From Bactrocera neohumeralis (lineage: Eukaryota > Arthropoda > Insecta > Diptera > Tephritidae): a stretch of DNA of 64,000 nt. The DNA is taken from assembly GCF_024586455.1 (NCBI RefSeq), contig NC_065920.1:67860821-67924820 (forward strand), in the 5' to 3' direction. This document shows, piece by piece, positions 50,101 to 60,954 of the stretch. A model generated the notes under the pieces. It did no database searches. It saw only the letters and a program-made list of their open reading frames with translations, and was not told the DNA's origin. The stretch's first letter is position 1, and each line of letters begins with the position of its first letter. Made by a program: the position numbers and the translations under genes.

Positions 50101-53100
50101 AATGTACATGAAGAATAAATTATTTACATGAAAAACACACTTAAGTACGACGTCTGGGCTTACCTTGTATGGTCGACACCTTGATTTGGTGAGATGCCAA
50201 CCGAACGTCGCCGCAACTCCTCTTGGCTATGGGCCAAGGCCTGCGCAACACGTTCAAGTCGCATTGATCTGGCGGTTAGCGGCGATGCGGCGCCACCCGA
50301 ACTTGAATCGCCTGTCGTAGACATGCCATGGATGTCATCGCGCGACATATCACTCGACAAAACGGGCAAATTCAACTGTGGAAACGAAATTGTTTTGAAA
50401 TTTTTTTTGTAAATTTTTCGACAATATTACTGCTTACTGTGTGATACTTCTGTAGGAAATCTCTGTTGGGGCTGTTTGGTGTGCTGCGCCCACTCATCGG
50501 TGGACTCTGCCGGTCCATCGAGCGACCACGCGCCAACAAGTTGACATGCTCCAAACTGCCCACACGCGATTCCAACTCTTCGGCACGCGCTTCGGTTGAC
50601 TGCTTCTCCTCTTGTATTAAACGAATCTCATTGTTGATGGCATCCAGTTGCTCTTGCAACATCATAGCCAACGTTTGTGCATCCGCATGTCCCGAGGGCG
50701 ACATTATATCGGAGGCAGCGTACATGGCTGCCGCCGCGGCGGCCTCACTATCCTCACATTCAGCAGCGGCTGCTGCGGCTACAGCTGCAGACATTTCGTA
50801 CGCTTGCTGAGCATGCGCCTGCTGTAGATTCTCCCACTCTTGCTCGGCCATAGAGCGCGCAATATTCGCCTCCTCTTGCATGCGTGACTTGCTGCGACGC
50901 AACGAATGCGTATCGAAACTGGCGTGCGAAGTGCTGCGCGAAAAGGCACCACCATCTACAGCGCTGCTGGGCGATAGGCTTCGGGTAAGCGCCTCCGTTT
51001 GTTGTATATTGTAGGCGATCTCCTGCTGCAGCAATTGCCTTTTGAAATTTTCGATTTCCAGTCGCGTTTTAGACAATTCCTTCATGATTTCACCCTTTTG
51101 GTGGTGTAATTCCTCAGCCATTTTACGCGCCTTCTCCAATTCCTGCGAGAGCGTGTTCTTCTCGTCAAGCGCATGCATGCGTTCCTTCAAATGTACTTGC
51201 AAACGCTCATTTGATTCGGAAAGCAATTTGTCCACGGTGGACGACAACCTTAAATTGTGCTCTTCGTTCATTTTCAACCGTTGGTTCAGTCTTAAAACCT
51301 CTGCATTTTTCTCTTCCAAATTTGCTTCTAGACGCTGTATGCGATCTTCTGCTGAACCATGTCGTTCTTGTGCCTATAAATCGGGGGGAAAAAAATATGT
51401 GGAAACGCGAATTAATTGTAATTGACAAGCTTTAAGGAATGCAGCTAAAAGACAAGACGGAAAATTGGGACAGTAATTCAAAAAGATGGAATACTACATA
51501 CCGAACGAAATAAAATCAAGCGTCTCACAAACATACAAACGCCGCTACATACGTACTACACATCACATCACATCACATTTGTAAGAAATTCAATCGCGCA
51601 TACCTTATTTCCTACCTTTGTCAAAGCTTCCATGCGTGCTTTAAGCTGTTCTTCCATATCAGGCTGTAATTTGGCCTGCTGCGCCAACTTTTGTTCAGAT
51701 AATTCCAACTTCTCTTCGATTGCGCAAATCTTCTCCTCGTGTAACTATAATTACATTGAAGAGTTTCTTTTTTTGATATTGTTTGAACTGGTAACTACTA
51801 TGTAATTCCTTACCTTAATTTGTGCTTCTTTATGACGCAATTCTTGTTCTAGCTTCTCATTCAAGTCATGCAAAGATGTCGATTCACGTTGAGCATTTAA
51901 ATAACGTTTCTCCAATGTGGCGATACGTTCCTCCTGCGGGTATAAGAAAAATTCAAATATTTTTTTAGGTTATGATTAACTAAAGTACTAAATTTGCACC
52001 AACCTGATCCTCCTTTTGTGCAACATTTTCTCTCAAATCTCTTTGTAATTTAGAACATTGTTCTTGCGACTTGCACAACTCCTTCTGAGTTCTACTTAAA
52101 TTCTCCTCAATTTCGGATATTTTACTGTTCAAATCTGATACGCGCCGCTGCCATTGCGATAGCTCTGCAGTCTGCGGAATATGAAAAATGTTATAATCAG
52201 AGCATTTTGTGATTTATGAAAGGGTTTACTTGTTTCTCGATTATAGTTTGCAGCTCATGCGTTTTCGCAGCATAATCGTTCGCTTCATTTGATTCACCGT
52301 TAAGGCCACCGCCGACCTAATGCATTAAGATTAAATATATATAATTGTATTAAATATATATAAATGTTATTACATTCTAAGAAATTAAGCGAGAAAAATA
52401 CCTTTTCATTCACACCATTTTCATTGCTAGCTTCACGATTGGCTTGTATTGCACCAGTTTTATATTGTTGAAGCTAAATCAAAACAAAAACAATAGTATA
52501 AATATAAAACAAGATTATGCACTAAAAGAATTACGTACCTCTTCTTTGGTTGCATTTAATTCCTCTTCGAGTGAATTGTTCTTTTCGATTGATAAACGGA
52601 GGCGTTCACGTACTTTTTCATCTAAAGCTTTATGATGTTCGAATAGACTCTTTAATGCTTTTAAAACTTCCACCTCACTGGAGACGCCACTTTGCGCAGC
52701 AGCCTGTCGTTTTACAACCGTCATTCGCAAGGAACGTTCATGGCGTGCGACTAAGCATTCCAAATGCTCCAAAAGTAACTGGTTTCAGATAGAAAGAATA
52801 TATAAAAAATGAATATAAAAGTGAAATAAAAATAATATAAGAACTATTTAAATATTATAAATTTATAAATAACATATACCCGAGTATTGTTGCGTTCAGC
52901 TTTAAGTTCGCCAATTTCCTCATCACGCTCCAATAATGTTTCACGCGCCTGTGTAAGCTCTTTAGTTAAAGTGGCGAATTCCTATAATTAATTTTATAAT
53001 TTAAGTTTTAATCCAATACAACGAAACTTTTAATTTTACTTGAGGTAAGTTGGCATTTATCTGCCGCTGTAGACTATCGCGCTCCTTTTCCACATCGTGT

Positions 53101-53288
53101 AATTTAACTTCCGTTTCACTGAGTCGCTCTTGAGCTTCACGCAAGCTGTCCATAAGCTTATCACGTTCGTCCAACATGGACACCATAAGCTGCTCAAAGT
53201 TGGCATCTTCGCCACTGAATTGTGAGGATCTCTGGGAGATACTGTCCTCCGAAATTGTTGGCATTACGTCGCACATCATATTCCACAT
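47110..53288 (-). CDS. Liprin-alpha: Liprin-alpha, active-zone scaffold (16 exons, 1185 aa)
   Basis: Exons in transcript order: 53288-53040, 52981-52880, 52778-52539, 52473-52402, 52316-52230, 52171-52004, 51933-51814, 51744-51616, 51373-50438, 50375-50164, 50096-49692, 49630-49428, 49370-49263, 47784-47465, 47405-47289, 47199-47110. All junctions are GT-AG and in phase (3558 nt), and the size is close to fly Liprin-alpha. The N-terminal half is long coiled coil, with the liprin signatures SQRSSQFSGEDANFEQLMVS near residue 20 and MNEEHNLRLSSTVDKLLSES. Three SAM domains follow: SAM1 (about 925-1000, WNGPTIVAWLELWVGMPAWY), SAM2 (about 1012-1075, HEWIGNYWLLGLGLPQYR) and SAM3 (about 1095-1170, VIRWVSSIGLKEYANNL). 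The protein organises presynaptic active zones and binds LAR-type receptor phosphatases and kinesin-3. Only a short tail, ending ENEQHSNS, follows SAM3, compared with longer vertebrate tails. Confidence 0.97.
47858..47936 (-). mobile_element. DINE-1/mini-me-like 3' end in Liprin-alpha intron 13
   Basis: Read on the minus strand, this gives GAAGGGTATAATAGCTACGG followed by a GTAGCCGAAGTTAACG-like end, matching the hairpin terminus of the family. It is the 3' end of a copy whose 5' end appears to be at 49141-49235. Confidence 0.7.
47946..49137 (-). mobile_element. Jockey/LOA-like non-LTR retrotransposon, 5'-truncated, in Liprin-alpha intron 13
   Basis: The minus strand encodes the C-terminal part of a reverse transcriptase. 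A palm motif ASYANDIDVG lies near 49058-49032, where the catalytic YADD has become YAND, followed by FTPHTTAIIAKVQSRYKILK and AGSTWGKDKETLLGTFKAIG (48832-48650), blocks typical of jockey/LOA-type elements. Frameshifts break the frame elsewhere. The remaining 0.7 kb (48650-47946) is the post-RT region and 3' UTR, ending near a GTTGTTGTTG tract. It is dead. Confidence 0.82.
49090..49137 (-). repeat. Third copy of the short GC-richer dispersed motif
   Basis: On the minus strand this reads GAGTTGACAGTCCTTGAGCG followed by CGTCCGTTCTAGTTAC, the same motif as at 14.0 and 26.9 kb. It abuts the truncated start of the retrotransposon and may be part of it or a junction fragment. Confidence 0.55.
49141..49235 (-). 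mobile_element. DINE-1/mini-me-like 5' end in Liprin-alpha intron 13
   Basis: Read on the minus strand, this gives the family head: AGTATATTAAGCTTGCTACG, AGTTTGTAGCACCCACAAGG, then TATATAAATGATCAG. The copy breaks off at the retrotransposon boundary. With 47858-47936 it brackets that retroelement. Confidence 0.72.
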
Positions 53289-55156
53289 TTTAATTTCTCA
53301 CTCACACGCACGAAAGCTGTAGATAATCGACAATTTGATTGAAATTTATTAGCTACATATGCAAGGATTTTAAAACTACTTTTATCGAGGTCAATAAACT
53401 ATGATAAATAGCTTTTTCATATAACAACAACTAACATTCATAATTGTGGTATTTTGTTGATGTCATTATAAGTGACCAGCAATTTTGACATATCAAGATT
53501 AGTACTTGAGTAAGTTCCGCACTAAACTAGTGCATATTAATATAGAAATAAAAAATATTTTATTTTTCTTTTATAGCGACCGCTGTTTATTTTTACTTGC
53601 AGCATATCTTGATGTAGCAAGTTTTCGTTGCAAAGACTCTCTCCAATTAGCATACATTGGCCAAACATTATGGTTGGCACTACGCCCATTTCACTTTTCA
53701 CATTTGGATGTCTTGATATTTCGTTGTCGCCGCGAACCAACACATTTTTCACATATTTAACACACAAGAAAAAAATCTCGGCTCCTGCCATCCATCGATA
53801 CAATAATCAACACCATTACCCTACCGACATTCCCTATTGGAAGTTCTGCTGTCACAGATAACAAGCATGAGCATCCCTTAATCGCCTACATACATGGGCG
53901 TTGTAAAGCCTGTTCTAATTTTGCGTTAAAACTTGTAGTTATTGATATTCTCACCACTTTATTTATAGTAAAATGAAATAGTATTAACTAAAATACTTTA
54001 CTGGCTTGTTAATATCAGTAATACTGTCCAAGCCCTAAAATTCCTATCACAGCGGCCTGAAGTCATATGTGTAGGTAGTGATGGTTGCTACAGCTTATGC
54101 TTCAACTTGCCCAATCTGTACGTTTCCCTCGCTGCATGGAACCTTTTGTGCTTATACCAAGCAGCGTTTGCACGTTTTTCACAATTTTCCAATTACTTTC
54201 TTGTAAGGATTATTGTTAGAATTAACTTAAAAATTGTATAAGAACCACTGTCGCTATCTCTTCCGTGCCGTTGCGAAAAATTGACAAATGGGTACACATC
54301 ATCAGTGTTTCAGATTCGATGAAGTGCACTGTTGCACCGAAATGTATTGTAGTTGTCAAATGAAAATATTTAGCTAAAATTCAAATAAAAACATGACTTA
54401 TATTACCTGCATAATAAACTTTTTAGTTGTCGTTTTGTTATAAGAACTTTCGCTGATTAATTTTTTATTGCTTACAATCAATATACAGTATAATATTGTT
54501 TTGTTTACAAGGTTCGAGTTTCTCCGCAACACTGTTTACGGCGCACTATTGATAACTCTAACATTCCAATTAGAAGGTGATAATCAATGTCAGCTCCAAC
54601 TATCTATTGGAAAACAGTTATCGATAACATTTGCACAGGTGTATTTTTCAAATCGTTAAACTATTTGGATGCAATTAAGAGGAAAAAACTTATTAATAAT
54701 TCATTATGTGCCCTTTTTTCTTGAAGTATTATTCCATTTGTACAAATCCGTCTCTATTAGAATTAATAGTTCATATATCGTATGGATACCCTCACAATTC
54801 ATCAGGCCCAATTAACAGTTCTTATAATATTTCTTGTGAACGAATGATCGTATACCCATTTCTGACGCAAAGGAATTATGATTTGCGCGTTGTGTATGTG
54901 TTAGTTTCGCGCTATTCTTTCAGTTTAGTTGAGTTTCGTAGAAGTGACTAGCTGGGTACTTGTTTTAAATCTCTCTGTTATAAAATCCCATTAATTTGGT
55001 TTGGGCATTGAAAATTTTTTATAACAGTACTCAACAACTGATCTGGCAGCACAGTAATTGTTTGACACCAACACTAGAGTAATTGGAAAAATCGAAACCG
55101 AAAAATCTTTTGCAAAAAGCTGAAAAAGCCGGAGTTTTCACGACCAAACAAAGAAA
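53289..55156. promoter_or_regulatory. Divergent promoter region, Liprin-alpha / homer
   Basis: About 1.9 kb lies between the two start codons, so both promoters and 5' UTRs should be here. Overlapping ORFs at 53506-53861 on both strands have no recognisable domain and may be untranslated exon sequence. A DRE-like TATCGATA occurs at 54619. I see no convincing further gene. Confidence 0.5.
54619..54626. promoter_or_regulatory. DRE-like site (TATCGATA)
   Basis: A perfect palindromic match to the Drosophila DNA-replication-related element core, the DREF/BEAF-type site, about 530 bp upstream of the homer ATG. Such sites are enriched at broadly expressed fly promoters. A single 8-mer could be chance in AT-rich DNA. 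Confidence 0.45.
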
Positions 55157-57218
55157 ATGGGGTAAATATTAGGAAATATTTAACGCAGTTTATAATATTT
55201 TATATAAAAATATTAAGGTGTTGTGTAATATTATTGATAAGTGCTATAGTGAATGTGTTTGCTGCATTTGCAAAAGTGTCCCCGCCCGTGGTTAGCCAAT
55301 ATTGTGCAGCCCAGACCTCAATTGAATATGAATATATAGAAAATATTTAAATTACTATTCATAAAGCGTAGTTCCAATTCAAAAATATTTATAGACAAAT
55401 CAAAACTTCTGTGTAAAGCTTTTTGCTGCTAGTGCTTTAAAACCTATGAAAATGTTAGTTTGTGGGCGGAAGTCGCTTTGGGATTTTGTGCTTAGCTAAT
55501 GCAGTTGAAGTCAATTAAGTTGTTAGAAATTATGCGCATGCATTGCAATTATGACAATGGTATAACGACTATATGTACCAGCTAATATAATAATAATGGA
55601 ATATTTAATAGAGTTGAGAGTAGTTTCATTTTCTTATTACATATGAACCCTATATATGTATATACTTGTGTGTTAACTTTTTGATACATTTATTAACATT
55701 AATAAATTTTTGCTGCTTTGCCATAAGCGAGCAACCGATTTTCACCTGCCAGGCTCACGTCTTCCACATTGACCCGAAAACGAAGCGCACATGGATTACG
55801 GCAAGTATGAAAGCGGTCAATGTGAGCTTCTTTTATGATTCGTCCCGCAACCTTTACCGCATTATCAGTGTGGAAGGTACTAAAGCCGTAATTAACTCCA
55901 CAATAACACCCAATATGACATTTACGCAAACATCACAGAAATTTGGGCAATGGAGCGATGTGCGTGCTAATACGGTTTATGGTTTAGGATTCGCTTCGGA
56001 AGCCGAATTGACAAAGGTATGATGTTTGGTATGTTAAAGTTGGGTATATGTTGATGCTAATGGAAAATACATTTCAGTTTGTGGAAAAGTTCCAAGAAGT
56101 GAAGGAAGCAACAAAGAATGCTATAAAGGCTGCGAATGGTAAATTCATACATATAATGGCAAAGGAGCTTATTTGAATTTTTATCATTAAAGGTTCAACT
56201 GTAGTTACGCCAACAACGTCTGCTAATACATCGCCAATATCATCGCGTATGCAGCAAAACGATAACACCGCCATAGATCCGCATACTGTGGAACCACCAA
56301 ATATGTCCAATACGAATACACAAAACGCTAACCCGGATAGTCCATCGCATAAACTATTGCCAGCAGCGGATGTTAAACAAGAGCTGACTGCAGGTGCCTC
56401 TCCATCACCTGCTCCAACCGCGGTAACAGTCTCCTCAAGCGGCAGTATTGTAGGCGTACACACTGGCGGAAGTGCTGGCGCTACAGGGGAGCAGCAACTC
56501 AAATACGAGAATGAACGACTTAAAATGGCACTAGCACAAAGGTATAAAAAATAAATAATTATGAATTAAGTGTAAATAATTTAATACTATCCCTTTAAAA
56601 ATATATATATACGATTGCAGTTGTGCCAATGCAAAGAAATGGGAAATTGAACTGGCCACGTTGAAAAATAATAATATACGGCTAACAAGTGCATTGCAGG
56701 TATTGTGTCTATATTTCACATCGATTTTTTAAGTTTTTCAACGTTCCACACTTAACCACAGGAATCAACCGCCAATGTGGACGAGTGGAAGCGTCAATTG
56801 CACACATACAAGGAAGAAAATATACGATTAAAACGTGATTTGGAAGTGATTCGTGTCGGCGGTGGTGGTAGTGTTGTTGCCGGTGCTGCTGGTGGTGGAG
56901 AAATTGCCGAAGATTTACGACGTGAAATTGGTTTATTAAAAGGACGCATCGAATCACTAGAGAATGAACTAATGAGTCAAGAAATCGAATTACAGGCGGC
57001 AAATATGAGCATACGCGATAAAAGTCTTGATCACAATGTAAGTGTTGAAACTAGCACGCGCTATAGGAAAAGTAAAATATGTTTTTAATTTTTTTTTTCA
57101 CACGTAGCAAATGGGGAAGTTAAGCGAATTGAGTGCACTATTCTCCAAACACTTAACGGAACTATTTAGTGTACAAAAAGACATGGAAAATATCATACAT
57201 CCAGCTAAAAGCACTTGA
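55157..57218 (+). CDS. homer: Homer, EVH1/coiled-coil synaptic scaffold (7 exons, 389 aa)
   Basis: Exons are 55157-55161, 55728-56016, 56078-56138, 56193-56541, 56621-56699, 56762-57037 and 57108-57218. The first coding exon is only ATGGG; joined to exon 2 it gives MGEQPIF, the conserved Homer start. The joined length is 1170 nt, matching the size expected for fly Homer. Residues 1 to about 115 are an EVH1 domain with the Homer signatures STITPNMTFTQTSQKFGQWS and ANTVYGLGF, which bind proline-rich ligands such as mGluR, IP3R and Shank. A Ser/Thr/Pro linker follows (about 120-215). From about 225 to the end is a coiled coil for tetramerisation, broken by a Gly/Ala run near 285-300. The annotated end is TGA at 57216-57218, but the frame continues beyond it. 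Confidence 0.96.
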
Positions 57219-57952
57219 GATAAAGATATGGGCTATTTTAAGAAGGTAAAGTAGAGTTAAAATTAAAAAAAGTGAAAAGTTTCCTCAACGTATAACTTTT
57301 TTATTGTGTCTAGGTTTCAGGTGTAGAACAACAATTACAACAACAAACGATAACGATTAGAAAATACGGTGCTTCGGGTACGGGTGGCAGCAGCGGTGGT
57401 GTTGGTGGTGACACCGAAAGCACACTCTCCAATATCACATCAATTCACTCACAATTACAATCTTTCAACGAAACATGTGATGATACACAGAAATTTTACA
57501 CTACCAGTCATATGAGTCAGCAACAACAACAACAGCAGCTACACCAGCATTTGCAACAACCAGGAAACAGTGAGAAAATTATTAGACCACAAGTGTTGCG
57601 CGCCATGAATAAACACTCAGTACTACTGCAAGAGTTACATCAACGTCAAACGCAAGTGGCAACCAGCAGAAGTACACAAATAGCAGCGGCTACTAATATA
57701 CAGCACTTTGCAACCGGTTGCACAGCAACATTGACTATCACTACAAGTACAGTGACTGCAAACACAAGCGGTGCCGGGGTGGCAGCAACAGCTACTGTTT
57801 CCGCCGCTGCTGCAGCGGCTGTTGTGTCGCCTAATAAAGTAGCCACACAAATGACAAGTAGTGGCGGTGGCAAGACTGCAACTATACTTGTGTCAAAATC
57901 AAAAACTAAAACTGGTTTACCGCTGCTATTAAAAAACTCAATTAACAATTAA
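57219..57952 (+). CDS. Possible Homer C-terminal extension (readthrough or alternative splice)
   Basis: After the homer TGA the same frame is open for nine codons (57219-57245) up to a GT donor at 57246. The intron 57246-57313 ends in AG, and the frame resumes in phase at 57314 and stays open for 212 codons to a TAA at 57950-57952. Exon 7 including the nine codons is 138 nt, so skipping it also joins exon 6 to 57314 in frame. The encoded tail has Gln-rich, Gly/Ser-rich and Ala/Thr-rich parts (a run of seven Gln near 57518; Ala-rich near 57800) and ends KTGLPLLLKNSINN. Simple-repeat composition alone can keep a frame open, so this is a candidate, not a certainty. Confidence 0.5.
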
Positions 57953-60900
57953 CAAGAATGAAAAAAATGCGGATTAAACAGTTTATAAATTGTAACTTGC
58001 GAATGTTTGAAGAATTGTCATGTGAAATGGTGACGTAAAGTTGCTGAAATTACGTACATAAATCAACGACCGTTAACCTGTGCCCAATATTTAAGAATTT
58101 ATAACCATACAACACATATACATCATCATCATCACCAACAACATATGCTGACATATATTAATATATTTATATTTCCATTTTTATGCATATTTTTATTTTT
58201 GTTTTTTGTGCAATGTTTATTAAGTATTTAATAATTTTGTGTCTATCGAAACATAAACCAAGTGGTATGTGAGCATATAACCAAACGCGCAAATTATATA
58301 GCATAATTACAAATTAATTACTTCATTAGTGCGAGTGCAAACTTGTAAGTTAGACTTGCAAAAATCATATATTTATGATCCGTTGATATTATAGTAAACT
58401 TATTAACTTTATTTCATGTGCAAAGGACGTTGCAGCTATTATATTTATATACAGCTACTAAAATTATTTCTATAAAATATTTTTACTAATAGATTGAACA
58501 AGTATTGCTAGACAAAAGCAGCGCAGTTAAGTGTAATATACAAATTGTTTAAATTGACAACACATTTTTTGAGATAACGCAACTTAAAAAATTGGCTAAC
58601 CATTATGTGAAGTGTCGGCATGTGAAAAAGCCTGCACTAGTATTTTTAAAAATTAAAATTTTGATATTTCCTTTTTACAACTTAAACGCATAGCTAGTGT
58701 GTGTGTAAAATTTACCAAGTATTGTTTATATATCGAATACTATGAGTACCAGTAATAATTTTTATGTTTTTTACAACATATTTATATTGTATTAGTTGAA
58801 TAACACTCATTATGCATGTATACAAAGGCATATGCAAAAACAAAACTAGTGAAAAATTACAAAAAATAATAATAATAAATAAACATTGTAGAAAACACAG
58901 TGTATTGGAAGGTTAGTAAAGCAAAATCGAATTAAAACATAACATAAACAAAATATACTAAAAAATATTAAATCTAAAAAATATTAAATTTAAAAAAATA
59001 TTTGTATTGTATATGAGTGTAACTATTGTAACTGTATTTGTTAAGTTTTAATTTATTCGTAATTTAATTGTATACCTATGATAATTAAATGACTTTTCGC
59101 CATAACAATACGTATGAAACTCGAAATTGTAATGACGTTGATGCTAACTATGATATTGTGGTTAACTTTGACATTGATAATGTTTGCTAAATACGAAAAC
59201 AAAATATTAAGTATTTGTATTTGCTGTAACTTTTTTGTATTATTACTAAATAATTGCAGATAAAGTGAAAAAATAGCATAGTAAAAAAAATGAAACATGA
59301 AATTAGAAACGAAAATCAAGTGAAATGCATGAAAAGCCGAACTAAAACTGAAAACAAAAAAATAACTTATATACATAAATACATAGCTATATTTTAACCA
59401 ATAAATACCAATGTGCAACTGTATGGGCCATGTAGGTGTGGCTAAGATTTTTACGGTTACACGAAACGATAGACTTCTAACTTCGAATAATAAAATTAAG
59501 CAAACAGGAAGTGCATTCATCACACTAACCACGAATTGCGTTGAATCTCTTGTAGCAATAACAGTAAACATAATTAATTAATCAATTATATACAAAACAT
59601 ACATACATAGATACATGCATAGAACATAGACACACAAGCATAAAAAATAATAATAATAATTAATGAAATAATAATGACAAACACATGCGCAAATCATACA
59701 TACCATTTAAATATAAAATACCTATATTAAATTGAATAAAACCAATATACAATACATACATACAATGATACCTAAATACTAATGTGCTTTTTATCTAAAA
59801 GTTGGGAGTCTAAGCAATACAGCAATTGAGCAAAAAAAAATGGGCGTGTAATTGAGTAAGTTTGCACAGGATATGCAGCGTTGTTTTTGTTTCTACTTCC
59901 ATAACGCAACGAAAATAAGCAAACTGTTTGCGTTCATATACCGTTTGGAGTCTACACAACAGTTAAACAGTTTAATGCGAATTCGGAAAGAAGTGCAGTA
60001 AAATACAAGTCGATTTGAATTTAGTTGCTTCGATTTTGGGGGTTTTATCCACTGGAAAATCAGAAATAGTACGTATACAGAATTTAATATACTAATAATC
60101 GGCGATTCATTTTAAATTCCAATATACATACATATGTACGTTTTCAAGCGCAAACGTTCTTAGCGACTCCGAAAAGTTTTGGGAGCCAATTACACTAAGT
60201 TAAAAGTTCTTACAATCTCCGAAACTATTTACCGGTTTATCTTAAAATTTTCGGCAAATATTTTCAAATGAATTTAGACTCGATATATATGTGCAAATAA
60301 AAAAAAACGATTTTTAGAAATTCACAAGTGGATATAACCCAACAAAGAGCTGTTACGGTTGAAAATATTTCTTGCTATGCTATCATAACTATTTTGGTGT
60401 TCAATTTCTCGTCTAATTTCTTCTGATATAAGAAACAACTATTAACCACTTCTCTTACACCTATTATGGACACATACAATATACATACCTACCTACATAA
60501 CTCTAAAATAATAGCATACAATAATTTTTACAAGAATTACAAACAATAATAAATAATAATGTCTGATGCAACTACTATAATAAAAAATACAGAAGAAATT
60601 AAAAAATTGCTTTGGTGAAAAAGCTAAAACGGAGATTGAGATAGCATAGTAATTTAAATAAAAATAACAATTTGGCATTGCAAAACTACTAAGACACTTG
60701 AGTAATGAGGATAATTAATACATGTATTAATAACGCAGAAAACTTACAAGTTGTGCGCACACTTGACACAACGACTATGTTTATTAAATAAATAATAGTA
60801 AACTAAAAAAGATTTTTAACTTAAATGCAATTTTGGCAGAAACCGCAATGAGGAGAACAAGAACAACAAAAGTAGGAAAGCAGTCTCAAATTGATTTTTT

Positions 60901-60954
60901 ACACAGGCACAGTTCATTTTATTTACACGTTACACTTTTCCACATAATTGTAAT
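57953..60954. other. Intergenic DNA between homer and AATF
   Basis: This holds the homer 3' UTR and the AATF 3' UTR. It is A-rich on the plus strand. A 172-codon minus ORF at 59571-59053 is Phe/Ile/Ser-rich, as expected from the strand bias, and has no domain. CATA microsatellites occur near 59600 and 59755. No RNA gene was recognised. Confidence 0.5.
60780..60785 (-). terminator. Candidate AATF polyadenylation signal (AATAAA)
   Basis: The minus strand has AATAAA here, about 170 nt downstream of the AATF stop codon, a normal distance for a short fly 3' UTR. Such hexamers are common in AT-rich DNA. Confidence 0.4.

Noticed and set aside
53506..53861. Overlapping ORFs on both strands between Liprin-alpha and homer
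   Set aside because: No domain, no in-phase splice continuation, and both strands equally open; more likely untranslated promoter or 5' exon sequence.
57512..57952. A separate small gene starting at the Met of MSQQQQQQQ
   Set aside because: The frame is open further upstream to an acceptor at 57314 and matches the homer phase, so a homer-linked exon is the better explanation.
59053..59571. 172-codon minus-strand ORF, hydrophobic, resembling a membrane protein
   Set aside because: It is antisense to A-rich 3' flank of homer; the T-rich minus strand makes Phe/Ile/Ser codons common and TAA/TGA rare. No topology or family signature.
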